Made by a program: the position numbers and the translations under genes | Part shown: piece after piece, positions 1-8,516 of the stretch | Position numbering within the stretch: the stretch's first letter is position 1 | Layout of the letters: the number at the start of each line of letters is the position of its first letter | Assembly (NCBI GenBank): GCA_029098165.1 | Contig: JAQXNU010000019.1 | Coordinates: 1-32,025, forward strand | Reading direction: 5' to 3' | Source of the DNA: Clostridiales bacterium | GTDB taxonomy: Bacteria; Bacillota; Clostridia; Lachnospirales; Lachnospiraceae | DNA length: 32,025 nucleotides | The notes under the pieces: generated by a model | Databases searched by the model: none | Told to the model about the DNA's origin: nothing | The model's input: the letters and a program-made list of their open reading frames with translations, nothing else

Positions 1-3000
1 AAAGCAGCGAAAACGAAAGATGATAAAGTATCAGCTGTAGCAATTACGGAAAAAAAAGAATACGATACTGTTGATCTTAGAATGGTATTTACAACAGATT
101 TACATGGTATGTTAAGCAGTACAGATTATTTATCAGGAAACGATTTTAAGAATCAGGGCTTATCGTTAGCGTATCCTCTTATTAATCTTACAAGAGAAGA
201 AAAACCAGAATCGAATGTATTTACATTTGACGTTGGTGATGTTTTATTCGAAGCATCCATGGAGTATATTTATGGACAAGATGAAGAAGCACTTCAGCCA
301 ATCTATCAAGGAATGTCTATGGTAGGATATGATGCGATAACCTTAGGAAATCATGACTTTGATTATGGAAAAAATTATTTACTGCGTCAGCTTACGTATT
401 CTGGATTATTAGATAAGACAGTCGTATCGAATCTACAGAATACAAAAGATAACCGATATCCATTTCATGAAAATATGATCATTGAAAGACAAGCAGTCAC
501 TCAGCAAGGGAAGACAGTTCCAATTAAAGTTGGTGTAATCGGTGAAACGATTCCAACGCTTTCACAAAAAACAGATAATTATACGGGCATTTGGAAGACA
601 GAAGATATTGTTGCCAATGTAAAAAAAGAAGCAGCGTTATTAAAGTCTCAAGGTGCGGATGTAATTGTCGTATTAGCTCATTCTGGTTTTGGCGCCGAAG
701 AACCAGTTGAGAATGCAGATAATGTATCCTATGCGTTAACTAAGGTGGAAGATGTGGATGTTATTTTATGTGGACATGAACATAACGAGTTCCCATCAGC
801 AACAAAATCCGGTGCTTATTATAATTATCCAGGAGTAGATGCAAAGACTGGTCTTGTAAATGATAAGCTTATTGTAATGGCAAGAAGCCAGGGTAGATCC
901 ATTGGTGTCGCAGATTTAACATTAAGTTACGATAAAGATGGAAACTTTAAAATTGAAAAACAAGCTGGCGAAGTTCGTAGAGTCTCTGATTATAAGCTAA
1001 AAGAAGATAATGCGATTTTGTCTTGTATGTCAAACTGGAAAGAAGAACTTGAAACGTATCGTACGAAGCAGTTAATTGAACTTGCAGATGGCGTTACCTT
1101 ACAAAACTATCTTGGACTGTTAGGAGATAGCCCAGTTTTACAGTTACAAAATGATGCCAGAATTGCATATGCAAGAAAATATATTGAGTCAGTGGATAAG
1201 ACATATTCCGGTTATCCGGTAATAGCAGCAGCATCCCATATTAGTTACGGAGCTAATTCAATGGATGATTATGTTGATATCTCAGGAAGTATCAGTACTG
1301 CAGATTTATTTACGGTGCAAAACTACCGAAATTATACGTACCTTTATAAAATCACAGGGGCTCAGTTAAAGGAGTGGCTGGAACTTTCAGCAAGTATCTA
1401 TAATACATTACAGCCAAATAACGATGAAAAGCAGTTTTTGATCAATCCAGAGTACTTTAATGACTGGAGTAAGTTTTTTGTATTCGATGGAATCAATTAT
1501 ACAATCAATCCATATGCACAGCCAAGATATGATCTCTCTGGTAAGAAGATCAACAATTCCAATCGAGTTTCCAATATTATGTATGAAGGAAAGCCAGTAA
1601 GTGATGATATGGAATTTATCATTGCTTGTAATACAATCTCACCAACAGGTATATTTTCTTGGGCAGCCGACCAAAAGGTAAAAGGAATGTATCGTACTCA
1701 GAATATTATCATCGATTATCTTACTAGCCTTAATCTAAAGGGAAAATATACTCCAACCGCCGATCATAACTGGACGATCAATTTTAAAGAGGGCCAGGAG
1801 TTCTTAATGTTAGTTGCAAATCAGGGAAGTAAATATGCGAAGCAAAACGATATGTATGAAGCAACTGCATATACGCTTGAAGATCGCACCCTATTTGAAT
1901 TTAAAGCAAAGAAAACTGTAAAACAGGAGCCTCATATTGTAGCACTTCAGAGTGTGCTTGAACCTACGAATAAAGCTTATGCGGTCTATGTCGACGCTTT
2001 CTCTAGTGCAGGAATCAAGTCAATGAAGTACGTAGCAGACGATATTGATGAAAAGGATAGTAAATGGTATGTAGCACGTGAGATTAAGAATAATCAGTTT
2101 ATGGTATATTTCAATGCTACGTATACAATCTTAGTGGAAGATAATAATGGCGTTAAATCTCTTTATAAAGTAGTAATCGATAATATCGGTGCGAAAGAGA
2201 TGGCAGCCCCTAGAGTGTGGTCATTTAACAATACTAAGACTACTGTCACTGGACGAGCAGAAGCAAATGCTAAGGTTTATGTAAAATTGCCAAACAAAAC
2301 ATATTCGAAAAAAGCGAATTCTGACGGATCATATTCTATTACAATACCAGCTCAGATTTCAGGAACCAGTTTCTATGTATGGGCGGAAGATAAAGCAAAT
2401 GATCGTAAGAGTGCACAGACAAAGGTTTATGTTAAGTACGCTGGTCCTAATGTTTTAGCGGTCGATAATTATTCAAATACTTCACAGTACTTAACAGGCA
2501 AAACAACAGATAAGGATAATTTTATTATTGTAATTGATAGTGATTCTAGAACTGTTTATGTTCCAAATGAAGAAACTGCAGAAATTGTCAAAACAACAGA
2601 GAGTAAGGATTTTTCTAAATTTGAAGTTATTGTAGCTCATCAAGAAATCGATGAGGACGGAAGCTTTCGAATCTCCTTACCAAATATTGAGATCAAATCA
2701 GTCCTAACTGTTGTTAACATGGACTACGTAGGAAGAATGGGGGTTAGTTCCAATGTTACAGTAACAGAAGGCGGACCTTATGCTCCTGAATTTGTTGATG
2801 TTGTTGATACAGATGATGTTATCTATGGTAATGTTACATCCGTTACCAAAGAGAAAAATCTATCCGTCGTAGTTAATGTAGATGGAACCGATTATATGGT
2901 AACTGCAGATAAGAATGGCTATTTCAAAGTGAATTTAAAGACACCAATTACACCAATAACAACGATTAGTGCTTATGCAAAAGATACGAAAGATGGTTCT

Positions 3001-3888
3001 GAAGTAAGAAAAAGCCGTGTGGCAAAAGCTGAAATAACTAGTATCATATCACGAGGCCAATCAAAAGATATGAAACTTAGTAAGACAGCTTATAATTCAA
3101 CCTCCATGACAGTGACTTACTTGCCAGATCAACCAATTGCAGTTCTACTTCCTTTAGTGAATGGTGATACCGTTGTAAAAGGAACAACAGATGCACAAGG
3201 TAAGTTTACAGTAAAGATTAAGGAAAATATGAAAGAGGGAACATTGGTTAAGGTAACCTCTCGTAATAATCTCGGCCATATTAATGATTCTACTTTTAGT
3301 TTAGTAGCATATCGTCAGCCAACGACACCAGTCTTGATTACTGCAATTGATAACTCAGTTAAACATATCAAAGTTGTAACTAAGGAAGATTGCAAGCTTG
3401 TGGTTACGATGGATGATCAGACATTACAATCAGAAAAGGGGAAATATGTAAAAGAGAATGGTGGTTATGTACATGTGATTAAATTCAATAAACGTTTACC
3501 ATCCGGTACAAAGATTTCAATGTATGCTCAGAATGCGACTACCAATAGTAAGCGAGTAAATCTGACAGTTAAGAAAAAAGCTCCAGATGCACCAACTGCA
3601 CTTAAGGTACAGACGGTAACGAATGGTGCAATCCAGTTAACTGGTGAAGTTGAACTTTTCTTGATAAATTCTGAGAAAGAGCCAACAGTAAAACTTACAA
3701 AGACTGCTGTTTTTGCTAAGATGAACGGAGTGAATTATAAAGGTAAAGTAAATGAAGATGGAACCTTTACGATTACATTACCAGCCATAACCCAAGATAC
3801 CGATTTAACAGTATATGCTTATAACCGTTATGGATATGGTCCAGAAAAATTATTAAATATTATATACAGTTCAGCCTCTAAGAAATAA
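1..3888 (+). CDS. Surface 5'-nucleotidase / 2',3'-cyclic phosphodiesterase with beta-sandwich repeats (5' end missing)
   Basis: The frame is open from base 1, so the true start lies left of the window; the first ATG at 82 falls inside the catalytic domain. The N-terminal part is a calcineurin-like metallophosphatase with the metal-binding motifs in order: DLHG (about base 97), GD within DVGDVLFE (about 230), GNHDFDYG (about 346), HSGFG (about 676) and GHEH (772-783). A 5'-nucleotidase C-terminal substrate domain follows (about 1075-1680, with ASHISYGANS and FFVFDGINY), which resembles CpdB/UshA proteins. The remaining ~2.2 kb encodes several divergent Ig-like beta-sandwich units, recognisable by recurring NSDGSYSITIP, DKNGYFKVNL and NEDGTFTITLP segments. 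Such enzymes hydrolyse extracellular nucleotides for phosphate and nucleoside salvage. The C-terminus ends SSASKK without an LPXTG sorting signal, so attachment, if any, must use the missing N-terminus or the repeats. The exact substrate cannot be told from sequence. Confidence 0.9.
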   Translation, partial: KAAKTKDDKVSAVAITEKKEYDTVDLRMVFTTDLHGMLSSTDYLSGNDFKNQGLSLAYPLINLTREEKPESNVFTFDVGDVLFEASMEYIYGQDEEALQPIYQGMSMVGYDAITLGNHDFDYGKNYLLRQLTYSGLLDKTVVSNLQNTKDNRYPFHENMIIERQAVTQQGKTVPIKVGVIGETIPTLSQKTDNYTGIWKTEDIVANVKKEAALLKSQGADVIVVLAHSGFGAEEPVENADNVSYALTKVEDVDVILCGHEHNEFPSATKSGAYYNYPGVDAKTGLVNDKLIVMARSQGRSIGVADLTLSYDKDGNFKIEKQAGEVRRVSDYKLKEDNAILSCMSNWKEELETYRTKQLIELADGVTLQNYLGLLGDSPVLQLQNDARIAYARKYIESVDKTYSGYPVIAAASHISYGANSMDDYVDISGSISTADLFTVQNYRNYTYLYKITGAQLKEWLELSASIYNTLQPNNDEKQFLINPEYFNDWSKFFVFDGINYTINPYAQPRYDLSGKKINNSNRVSNIMYEGKPVSDDMEFIIACNTISPTGIFSWAADQKVKGMYRTQNIIIDYLTSLNLKGKYTPTADHNWTINFKEGQEFLMLVANQGSKYAKQNDMYEATAYTLEDRTLFEFKAKKTVKQEPHIVALQSVLEPTNKAYAVYVDAFSSAGIKSMKYVADDIDEKDSKWYVAREIKNNQFMVYFNATYTILVEDNNGVKSLYKVVIDNIGAKEMAAPRVWSFNNTKTTVTGRAEANAKVYVKLPNKTYSKKANSDGSYSITIPAQISGTSFYVWAEDKANDRKSAQTKVYVKYAGPNVLAVDNYSNTSQYLTGKTTDKDNFIIVIDSDSRTVYVPNEETAEIVKTTESKDFSKFEVIVAHQEIDEDGSFRISLPNIEIKSVLTVVNMDYVGRMGVSSNVTVTEGGPYAPEFVDVVDTDDVIYGNVTSVTKEKNLSVVVNVDGTDYMVTADKNGYFKVNLKTPITPITTISAYAKDTKDGSEVRKSRVAKAEITSIISRGQSKDMKLSKTAYNSTSMTVTYLPDQPIAVLLPLVNGDTVVKGTTDAQGKFTVKIKENMKEGTLVKVTSRNNLGHINDSTFSLVAYRQPTTPVLITAIDNSVKHIKVVTKEDCKLVVTMDDQTLQSEKGKYVKENGGYVHVIKFNKRLPSGTKISMYAQNATTNSKRVNLTVKKKAPDAPTALKVQTVTNGAIQLTGEVELFLINSEKEPTVKLTKTAVFAKMNGVNYKGKVNEDGTFTITLPAITQDTDLTVYAYNRYGYGPEKLLNIIYSSASKK

Positions 3889-3890
3889 TT

Positions 3891-4038
3891 AAAAGGGACT
3901 GTGAAAAAACTGTAAAAGAGATAAGAGTTGGGGAATCACATTAGAATTTGGCTAAGTACGGCCGAAAGGGAAAGGCAGCCAAATTCTAGTGTGATTCCCC
4001 AACTCTTTCACGTTGTTTTTTTTGCAATTATCACAGTT
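3891..4038. repeat. Palindromic intergenic repeat, copy 1
   Basis: Large inverted repeat between the convergent genes ending at 3888 and 4089. The outer tip GGGACTGTGAAAA (from 3895) pairs loosely with TTATCACAGTT at the right end. The inner hairpin 3925-4005 is nearly perfect: GAGTTGGGGAATCACATTAG pairs with its complement ending in CCCCAACTC. It encloses the asymmetric core GGCTAAGTACGGCCG...AGGGAAAGGCAGCC. The same core and tips recur at 10613, 22584 and 24528. The segment between tip and inner hairpin has lost most of its pairing here, making this the most decayed outer stem among the full-length copies. Confidence 0.85.
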
Positions 4039-4040
4039 AA

Positions 4041-4082
4041 AAAGGGCTATGAGAATTGAAATTTCAATTCTCATAGCCCTTT
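4041..4082. terminator. 42-bp perfect palindrome, bidirectional terminator
   Basis: AAAGGGCTATGAGAATTGAAA is followed directly by its exact reverse complement, giving a 21-bp stem with no unpaired centre and T-runs leaving both sides. It lies 7 bases past the stop of the minus-strand Ig-like gene and downstream of the nucleotidase gene, so it can end transcription in both directions. Its ends (AAAGGGCTATGAG) resemble the outer tip of the neighbouring repeat family (AAAGGGGCTGTGAA). Confidence 0.75.
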
Positions 4083-4088
4083 CATTTA

Positions 4089-4850
4089 TTACTTTTTAGA
4101 GTTATTTAATTCAAGTGCACTTCCTGTAGTAACCTTACTTGAGGTATCAGCAGTAATATTTTGTAATATTTCTTCTAAGTTTGTTATTTTTGATAAATCG
4201 GAATAACCAGCCTCTTTTAAAGTAGCATAAGTGTCTTCACTAATGACAGAAACCTTACATCGACTATATCCGTTGTCAATTAAAGCATATACATATGTGT
4301 TGCCAACTGTTTTTCCTGTAATTCGACCGCCTGTACTAACTGAAACAATGTCAGAATCCAAACTGGTAAAGCGTGTTACTTCTACTGTATTGGACGGAGC
4401 AACCAAAACTTTTAAGGTTGTCTTTTGACCAGTAACTAGTACAATTTCACTCTGAGTTAAACGAACTGAAACAGCAGGAACACCAACAGTAATTTCGCAC
4501 TGAAGAGAAGAAATTACTTTATTATTTTCTTTTACAGTTACGGTAATAGTTGCAGAACCAATTTCGAGTCCTTTTATTAAACCATTCTCATTTACAGAAA
4601 CAATTGAAGAATCACTTGATTTAAATAATACAGTTTGCGTATCAGTTGTATTGTAGACCTTAAGTTTATAGGATTTTCCTTTCACAAGTTCTTTGCTTTT
4701 TACATTCAGTTTTATCTCTGGCAAGACAGATGTTTCTTCTGTGGAAGATAAATCTTTTGCTAATGCAAGATCTGTAGTGGGCAAGAACAATACAAAGAAA
4801 ATCATAAGACCAAGGATTTGTAAAAATTTCTTTGATCTGGAATAACTCAT
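4089..4850 (-). CDS. Secreted protein with two BIG2 Ig-like domains
   Basis: Predicted protein of 253 residues. I chose the ATG at 4850 (MSYSRSKKF) because GGAGG (4863-4859) sits 8 bases upstream; the ATG 15 bases further out has no such site. The N-terminus is a signal peptide: basic SRSKK, a hydrophobic run ILGLMIFFVLFLP, and a plausible signal peptidase site after ALA (about residue 31). Two tandem bacterial Ig-like (BIG2) units follow at about residues 46-125 and 126-205, each with the hallmark pattern SSDSSIVSVNENGLIKG...GSATITVTV or SLDSDIVSVSTGGRITG...GNTYVYALI. The last ~45 residues are polar and carry no sorting motif. BIG2 domains mediate adhesion or cell-wall association in other proteins. 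There is no catalytic domain, and the ligand is unknown. It is transcribed divergently from the two-component system at 5086, which may or may not regulate it. Confidence 0.8.
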   Translation of the reverse strand: MSYSRSKKFLQILGLMIFFVLFLPTTDLALAKDLSSTEETSVLPEIKLNVKSKELVKGKSYKLKVYNTTDTQTVLFKSSDSSIVSVNENGLIKGLEIGSATITVTVKENNKVISSLQCEITVGVPAVSVRLTQSEIVLVTGQKTTLKVLVAPSNTVEVTRFTSLDSDIVSVSTGGRITGKTVGNTYVYALIDNGYSRCKVSVISEDTYATLKEAGYSDLSKITNLEEILQNITADTSSKVTTGSALELNNSKK

Positions 4851-4979
4851 AGCTAAGTCCTCCATTACTTCTTTGTTATTATAATTATGATAACATCTCT
4901 TTTTGTCAGAAAAATGGCAAATGGTAAAAAATTATTAAGATTTAGTAAGAAAAAATTAAATATTAATTTTTGAAAGCAC

Positions 4980-5008
4980 TTGTTTTTAAAGGTCATTTTC
5001 AATATAAT
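4980..5008 (+). promoter_or_regulatory. SigA-type promoter of the two-component operon
   Basis: TTGTTT (4980-4985), a 17-base spacer and TATAAT (5003-5008), ending 77 bases before the response regulator start. A second TATAAT at 5035-5040 lacks a matching -35 box. The AT-rich stretch just upstream (4930-4971) holds short TAAGA direct repeats and an AAAAATTA/TAATTTTT inverted repeat that could bind a regulator; that role is inference. Confidence 0.55.
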
Positions 5009-5085
5009 ATTTCTATACTTGGGGAATTGTGTAATATAATCGAAAATTTAGTAATTATGAAGTTAATGGAATGGAGGTAGGATAA

Positions 5086-5778
5086 ATGCAATATATATTG
5101 ATCGCGGATGATAATCCAGATATTACCGATGTATTAGCTGCCTACGCTAGAAAAGAAAATTTAGAGCCAGTGATTGCCGCTGATGGGGAGGAAGCATTTC
5201 AACTGTTTCGTCAGTATAATCCAGCTGTTGTATTATTAGATGTTATGATGCCAAAAGAAGATGGATATGAAGTTTGTCGAAAAATACGTACAAAGTCAGA
5301 CGTTCCTGTTATTTTAATTACAGCTCGTGGCGAAGACTTCGAAAAGATCATGGGACTTGATATAGGTGCCGATGATTATATCGTAAAACCATTTAGCCCA
5401 AGTGAAGTTATGGCAAGAGTTCGAGCTGTTCTTCGTAGAATGACGAAAAAAGATAATGAAGCTTCATCTGCAAATATTTTAAGAGTTGAAGACCTAGAGA
5501 TTAATTTAGAGGAGTATACATTACATATTAATGGTAAGAAAGTATCCTTAACAAAAAAAGAGATTGAGACAATGTGGACTTTAGCTGGTAATCCAAATAA
5601 AGTATTTACAAGAGACAATCTATTGGATAGTCTTTGGGGCTTTGATTATTATGGAGATAGCAGAACTGTAGATTCTCATATTAAACGATTAAGAGCAAAA
5701 CTGGATAACGTAGAACATCCAAAGTGGTCGATCAAGACAATTTGGGGTGTTGGATATAAGTTCGAACTTAATGAGTGA
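5086..5778 (+). CDS. OmpR/PhoB-family response regulator
   Basis: 230 residues, the usual size for this family. The N-terminal receiver domain has the acidic pair D8/D9 (IADDN), the phosphoacceptor D52 in VVLLDVMMPKEDG, T79 and K101 (IVKPF). The C-terminal winged-helix DNA-binding domain runs from about residue 128 to 228, with the typical LTKKEIETMWTLAGNPNKVFTRDNLL and RTVDSHIKRLRAKL segments and the terminal WGVGYKF. GGAGG lies 8 bases before the ATG. The gene is followed immediately by its histidine kinase, and the kinase ribosome binding site overlaps the regulator's last codons, which implies co-transcription and probable translational coupling. The sequence resembles PhoB/WalR/ResD-type regulators, but the stimulus cannot be assigned from sequence. 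Confidence 0.93.
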   Translation: MQYILIADDNPDITDVLAAYARKENLEPVIAADGEEAFQLFRQYNPAVVLLDVMMPKEDGYEVCRKIRTKSDVPVILITARGEDFEKIMGLDIGADDYIVKPFSPSEVMARVRAVLRRMTKKDNEASSANILRVEDLEINLEEYTLHINGKKVSLTKKEIETMWTLAGNPNKVFTRDNLLDSLWGFDYYGDSRTVDSHIKRLRAKLDNVEHPKWSIKTIWGVGYKFELNE

Positions 5779-5791
5779 AGGGACCAATGTC

Positions 5792-7270
5792 ATGGCTAGT
5801 AATAAAAAAGTGAGACCGTGGAATCGTCTGTTCTTTAAGATATTTGTAAACTATGCAGTTATGGTCGTACTATTTGCTTTGATACTTGGTATCATTTTTC
5901 TCAATCTAAGTGAGAAGAGTACAATTAGTACATTCCATAATCGTTTGGTCAAACAAGCAGAAACAGTATCGAAAAACTTTACTAATTTTGCTATGGATGA
6001 AGATTATTATCGTGCATTAACATATTTAGGTATTTTAAATGAGCTAAATGAAGATCAGATTTATGTGGTATCGAATCCATATGCGAATGAACCAATGAGT
6101 TCGCAATTGGAGTCCATCTCAATGAATGAGTTATCGACGAGTCGGGTTTATCTTACCGTGTTAAAAGATGTATTTCAAGGTAAGAATACGATGGCAACTA
6201 GTTATGATGACATTAGTCACTGTGATATTATTACAGTTGGTGTTCCGGTCATAGGAAATTCAAGAGAAGTATGTGGTGCAGTTTTAATTTCAACCAAATT
6301 GGAAAATCAAACACAGTTCTTGAATAGTACAAAAGCGATGATATTGTATAGTGCAGTTTTGGCCTTATTTATATCATTTATTATTGCCATTGTTTTTGCA
6401 AGACAATTATCAAGACCAATTTCAAAAATGCGAAGTACTGCATTGCAGTTAGCAGATCAAAAGTATGAAACAAAAACAGGAATTAATCGAAAAGACGAAA
6501 TTGGTGATTTAGCAAAAACTATTGATTTCTTAACTGACAAGTTAATGGAAAATGAAAGAATCCGTAAGAATCTTGAACAGATGAGACTGGATTTCTTTGC
6601 AAATGTTTCTCATGAACTGCGAACCCCGATTACAGTTGTTCGTGCATATACAGAAAGTCTTGTTGATGGTGTAATAACAAGCGAAGAGAACAAGCAACAG
6701 TACTATGAAAAGATGTTGGGAGAATGCAAGAGTATGGAACGATTAGTCGGTGATCTTCTAACGTTATCCAAGATGCAGAATCCTGATTTTGTAATTGAAA
6801 AAGAGCCAGTGAATATAGTTCAGATATGTGAAGATGTCGTAAGAGTTGTAAAGCAGTTAGGTGACGAAAAACAAATTAATATATATTTAAGCTATGATGA
6901 TGAAATTTGCCTTATGTTAGGTGATTATGACCGCTTAAGACAAATGTTTTTAGTTATTTGCGATAATGCAATTAAATTTTCACATGAAAAATCTTCTATT
7001 TATATTTCTATCACAAGTGGGGAACAACTAATAGTATCAATCAGAGATGAAGGCATTGGAATTGCAAAAGAAGAAATGGAAAACATCTTTGAGAAGTTCT
7101 ATAAATCCAAATTGAGGCAGAATGCAAGAGGATCTGGATTAGGACTTGCAATCGCAAAACAGATTGCTTTGAAGCACGACGGAACAATTGAGGTAAAAAG
7201 TGAGGTTGGCGTCGGAACAGAATTTATTTTCACATTTGTTAGGGTAGAAGCTGAAGAATTAGAACAATAG
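5792..7270 (+). CDS. Membrane sensor histidine kinase (PhoR/ResE type)
   Basis: 492 residues from the ATG at 5792 (MASNKKVRPWN), which has GAAGGGA 8 bases upstream; an in-frame ATG at 5771 overlapping the regulator stop is possible but lacks a good site. Order of parts: TM1 (about 17-39), an extracytoplasmic sensor of about 140 residues, TM2 (about 183-203), a HAMP linker (about 204-255), a HisKA dimerisation domain with the phosphorylatable H274 in NVSHELRTP, and a HATPase domain with N box DNAIKFS (391-397), G1 DEGIGI (419-424), the F box EKFYK and G2 GSGLGLA (447-453). It should phosphorylate D52 of the regulator encoded 14 bases upstream. The sensor region matches no ligand-binding fold that I recognise. 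No obvious terminator follows the gene, so read-through towards the 6S RNA region is possible. Confidence 0.92.
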   Translation: MASNKKVRPWNRLFFKIFVNYAVMVVLFALILGIIFLNLSEKSTISTFHNRLVKQAETVSKNFTNFAMDEDYYRALTYLGILNELNEDQIYVVSNPYANEPMSSQLESISMNELSTSRVYLTVLKDVFQGKNTMATSYDDISHCDIITVGVPVIGNSREVCGAVLISTKLENQTQFLNSTKAMILYSAVLALFISFIIAIVFARQLSRPISKMRSTALQLADQKYETKTGINRKDEIGDLAKTIDFLTDKLMENERIRKNLEQMRLDFFANVSHELRTPITVVRAYTESLVDGVITSEENKQQYYEKMLGECKSMERLVGDLLTLSKMQNPDFVIEKEPVNIVQICEDVVRVVKQLGDEKQINIYLSYDDEICLMLGDYDRLRQMFLVICDNAIKFSHEKSSIYISITSGEQLIVSIRDEGIGIAKEEMENIFEKFYKSKLRQNARGSGLGLAIAKQIALKHDGTIEVKSEVGVGTEFIFTFVRVEAEELEQ

Positions 7271-7332
7271 ACTTTTTCTGACAATTAATTTAATTGATAA
7301 ATTCTTAACCTATATATTCCTTACAAAAATAC

Positions 7333-7361
7333 TTGAAATTGTCTGACAAAAGAGCTATAAT
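7333..7361 (+). promoter_or_regulatory. SigA promoter of 6S RNA
   Basis: TTGAAA (7333-7338), a 17-base spacer and a consensus TATAAT (7356-7361), which predicts a transcript start near 7368. No ORF follows in the next 200 bases on this strand, consistent with a promoter for a non-coding RNA. Confidence 0.75.
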
Positions 7362-7367
7362 AGACTT

Positions 7368-7588
7368 AACAAAACAACCTGGGATGTTCGATAATTCTTG
7401 TAATTTTGAACCTACATTACTTTAAACGGGATTCCTATATCTTTAAGTGGATGTCAAGCCTCCAATAAGCAGTGGAAGGCAGAAGCTTATTTGCGGTTAC
7501 CCACCTAGCTTCGCTAGGAGTCAAAATACAAGAACCGGCATTTTGGGGATAAACCTTAGATAAAAAGACAGCATTAGCTGTCTTTTTC
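7368..7588 (+). ncRNA. ssrS: 6S RNA
   Basis: This gene-free stretch shows hallmarks of clostridial 6S RNA as I recall them: GGGATTCCTATAT, GTGGATGTCAAGCCTCC, GGAAGGCAGAAGC, GCGGTTACCCACCTAGC, TCAAAATACAAG and AACCGGCATTTTGGGG. The closing stem pairs CTTGTAATTTTGA (7397-7409) with TCAAAATACAAG (7521-7532), and a small 6-bp hairpin CCTAGC-TTC-GCTAGG sits at 7504-7518. A long, largely unpaired centre, as expected for the promoter-mimicking bubble, lies between. A SigA promoter precedes it and a terminator follows at 7562-7587; the mature 3' end is probably near 7555-7565. 6S RNA binds the SigA RNA polymerase holoenzyme and modulates transcription in stationary phase. The identity comes from motif and structure recall, not from a covariance-model search. 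Confidence 0.85.
7562..7587. terminator. Bidirectional terminator shared by 6S RNA and the radical-SAM gene
   Basis: AAAAAGACAGC-ATTA-GCTGTCTTTTT is a perfect 11-bp stem with a 4-base loop, followed by a T-run on both strands. On the minus strand the last two codons (GAC AGC) of the radical-SAM gene form part of the stem and its TAA stop lies in the loop. Confidence 0.85.
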
Positions 7589-8485
7589 TATGCCCTCACA
7601 TGTGAAGCTTGGGATAAAGCTTTCACTTGCGGTATCACCTTCTTGGATAAATGCATTGCTATAGCCTAGATCCAATGCATAATCAATTAGCTTGTCATAC
7701 TCTCGCTCGGTTAACTTCCGATTGATTTCTGGATATTTCTTAACTGCTTCTAATGGAGTATATTGATTCATAATACTTACATAGATATGGTCACCATATG
7801 TCTCCCATAAATGTTTTAGGATTTTTTTTGAATCATGTAGTGCATTTGGCAATGCTAGATGACGAACGATCATACCTTTTACCATCTGCTCATTTTCAAA
7901 CTTTGGTTCACCAACCTGACGATACATCTCATGGATGGCTTCGGTGGCATTCTTAAAATACTCAGGAGCTTTGCTATAGCGGGTACTGAGTTCAGAACTA
8001 TAATACTTTAAGTCTGGTAAATAAATATCAATTAACCCATCCAAGCTCTTAATTGTATCTACAGTATCATATGTTCCTGTATTATACACAATAGGTAGTG
8101 TCAGGCCTTGTTGCTTTGCAACAATTAAAGCATCCTTAATCTGAGGTACATAATGAGTTGGAGTAACTAAATTGATATTAAGGGCACCCTTAGCTTGTAA
8201 TTCAAGAAAAATCTCGGTCAAACGTTCTAAGCTGATTTGTTTGCCTGTTTTTGCAACAGCAATATCATGATTCTGACAAAATACACACTGTAAGGAACAG
8301 CCACTAAAGAATACCGTACCGGATCCTGCTTCTCCACTGATACAAGGTTCTTCCCAAAAATGGAGCGCAGCTCTGGCTGCATACATAGAAGCATCCATAC
8401 CACAGAAACCTAGCTTGCCTTGGTTACGATTGACACGACAATGACGGCAGCATAAATCACACTCATCATATTCTTTATAGTTCAT
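7574..8485 (-). CDS. PflX-like radical SAM protein (pyruvate formate-lyase activase homologue)
   Basis: 303 residues from the ATG at 8485 (MNYKEYDECDLC). GGAGG (8494-8490) lies 4 bases upstream, and a consensus promoter at 8545-8517 overlaps any longer reading frame, which excludes an upstream start. The N-terminus has a cysteine cluster (C9, C12, C13, C16, C28), probably a metal or auxiliary Fe-S site. The radical SAM motif is C63-x3-C67-x2-C70 (GCSLQCVFCQN), which binds the SAM-coordinating 4Fe-4S cluster. The rest has the TIM-barrel features of the family, for example NLVTPTHYVPQI and IDIYLPDLKYY. The family (COG1313, PflX) resembles glycyl-radical enzyme activases, but its target is generally uncharacterised and no glycyl-radical enzyme is encoded nearby. 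It stands alone, convergent with 6S RNA. Confidence 0.85.
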   Translation of the reverse strand: MNYKEYDECDLCCRHCRVNRNQGKLGFCGMDASMYAARAALHFWEEPCISGEAGSGTVFFSGCSLQCVFCQNHDIAVAKTGKQISLERLTEIFLELQAKGALNINLVTPTHYVPQIKDALIVAKQQGLTLPIVYNTGTYDTVDTIKSLDGLIDIYLPDLKYYSSELSTRYSKAPEYFKNATEAIHEMYRQVGEPKFENEQMVKGMIVRHLALPNALHDSKKILKHLWETYGDHIYVSIMNQYTPLEAVKKYPEINRKLTEREYDKLIDYALDLGYSNAFIQEGDTASESFIPSFTCEGIEKDS

Positions 8486-8516
8486 AATTCCTCCAATCAT
8501 AATTTGTATTAAGAGT

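Noticed and set aside
3891-4038. Palindromes considered as CRISPR repeats or a transposase-bearing insertion sequence
   Set aside because: The copies are kilobases apart, there are no spacers or cas genes, and no copy contains an open frame or is flanked by a transposase.
4930-4971. A PhoP-type box upstream of the two-component genes
   Set aside because: The short TAAGA repeats have the wrong spacing and sequence for a confident Pho box; kept only as a weak regulatory suggestion.
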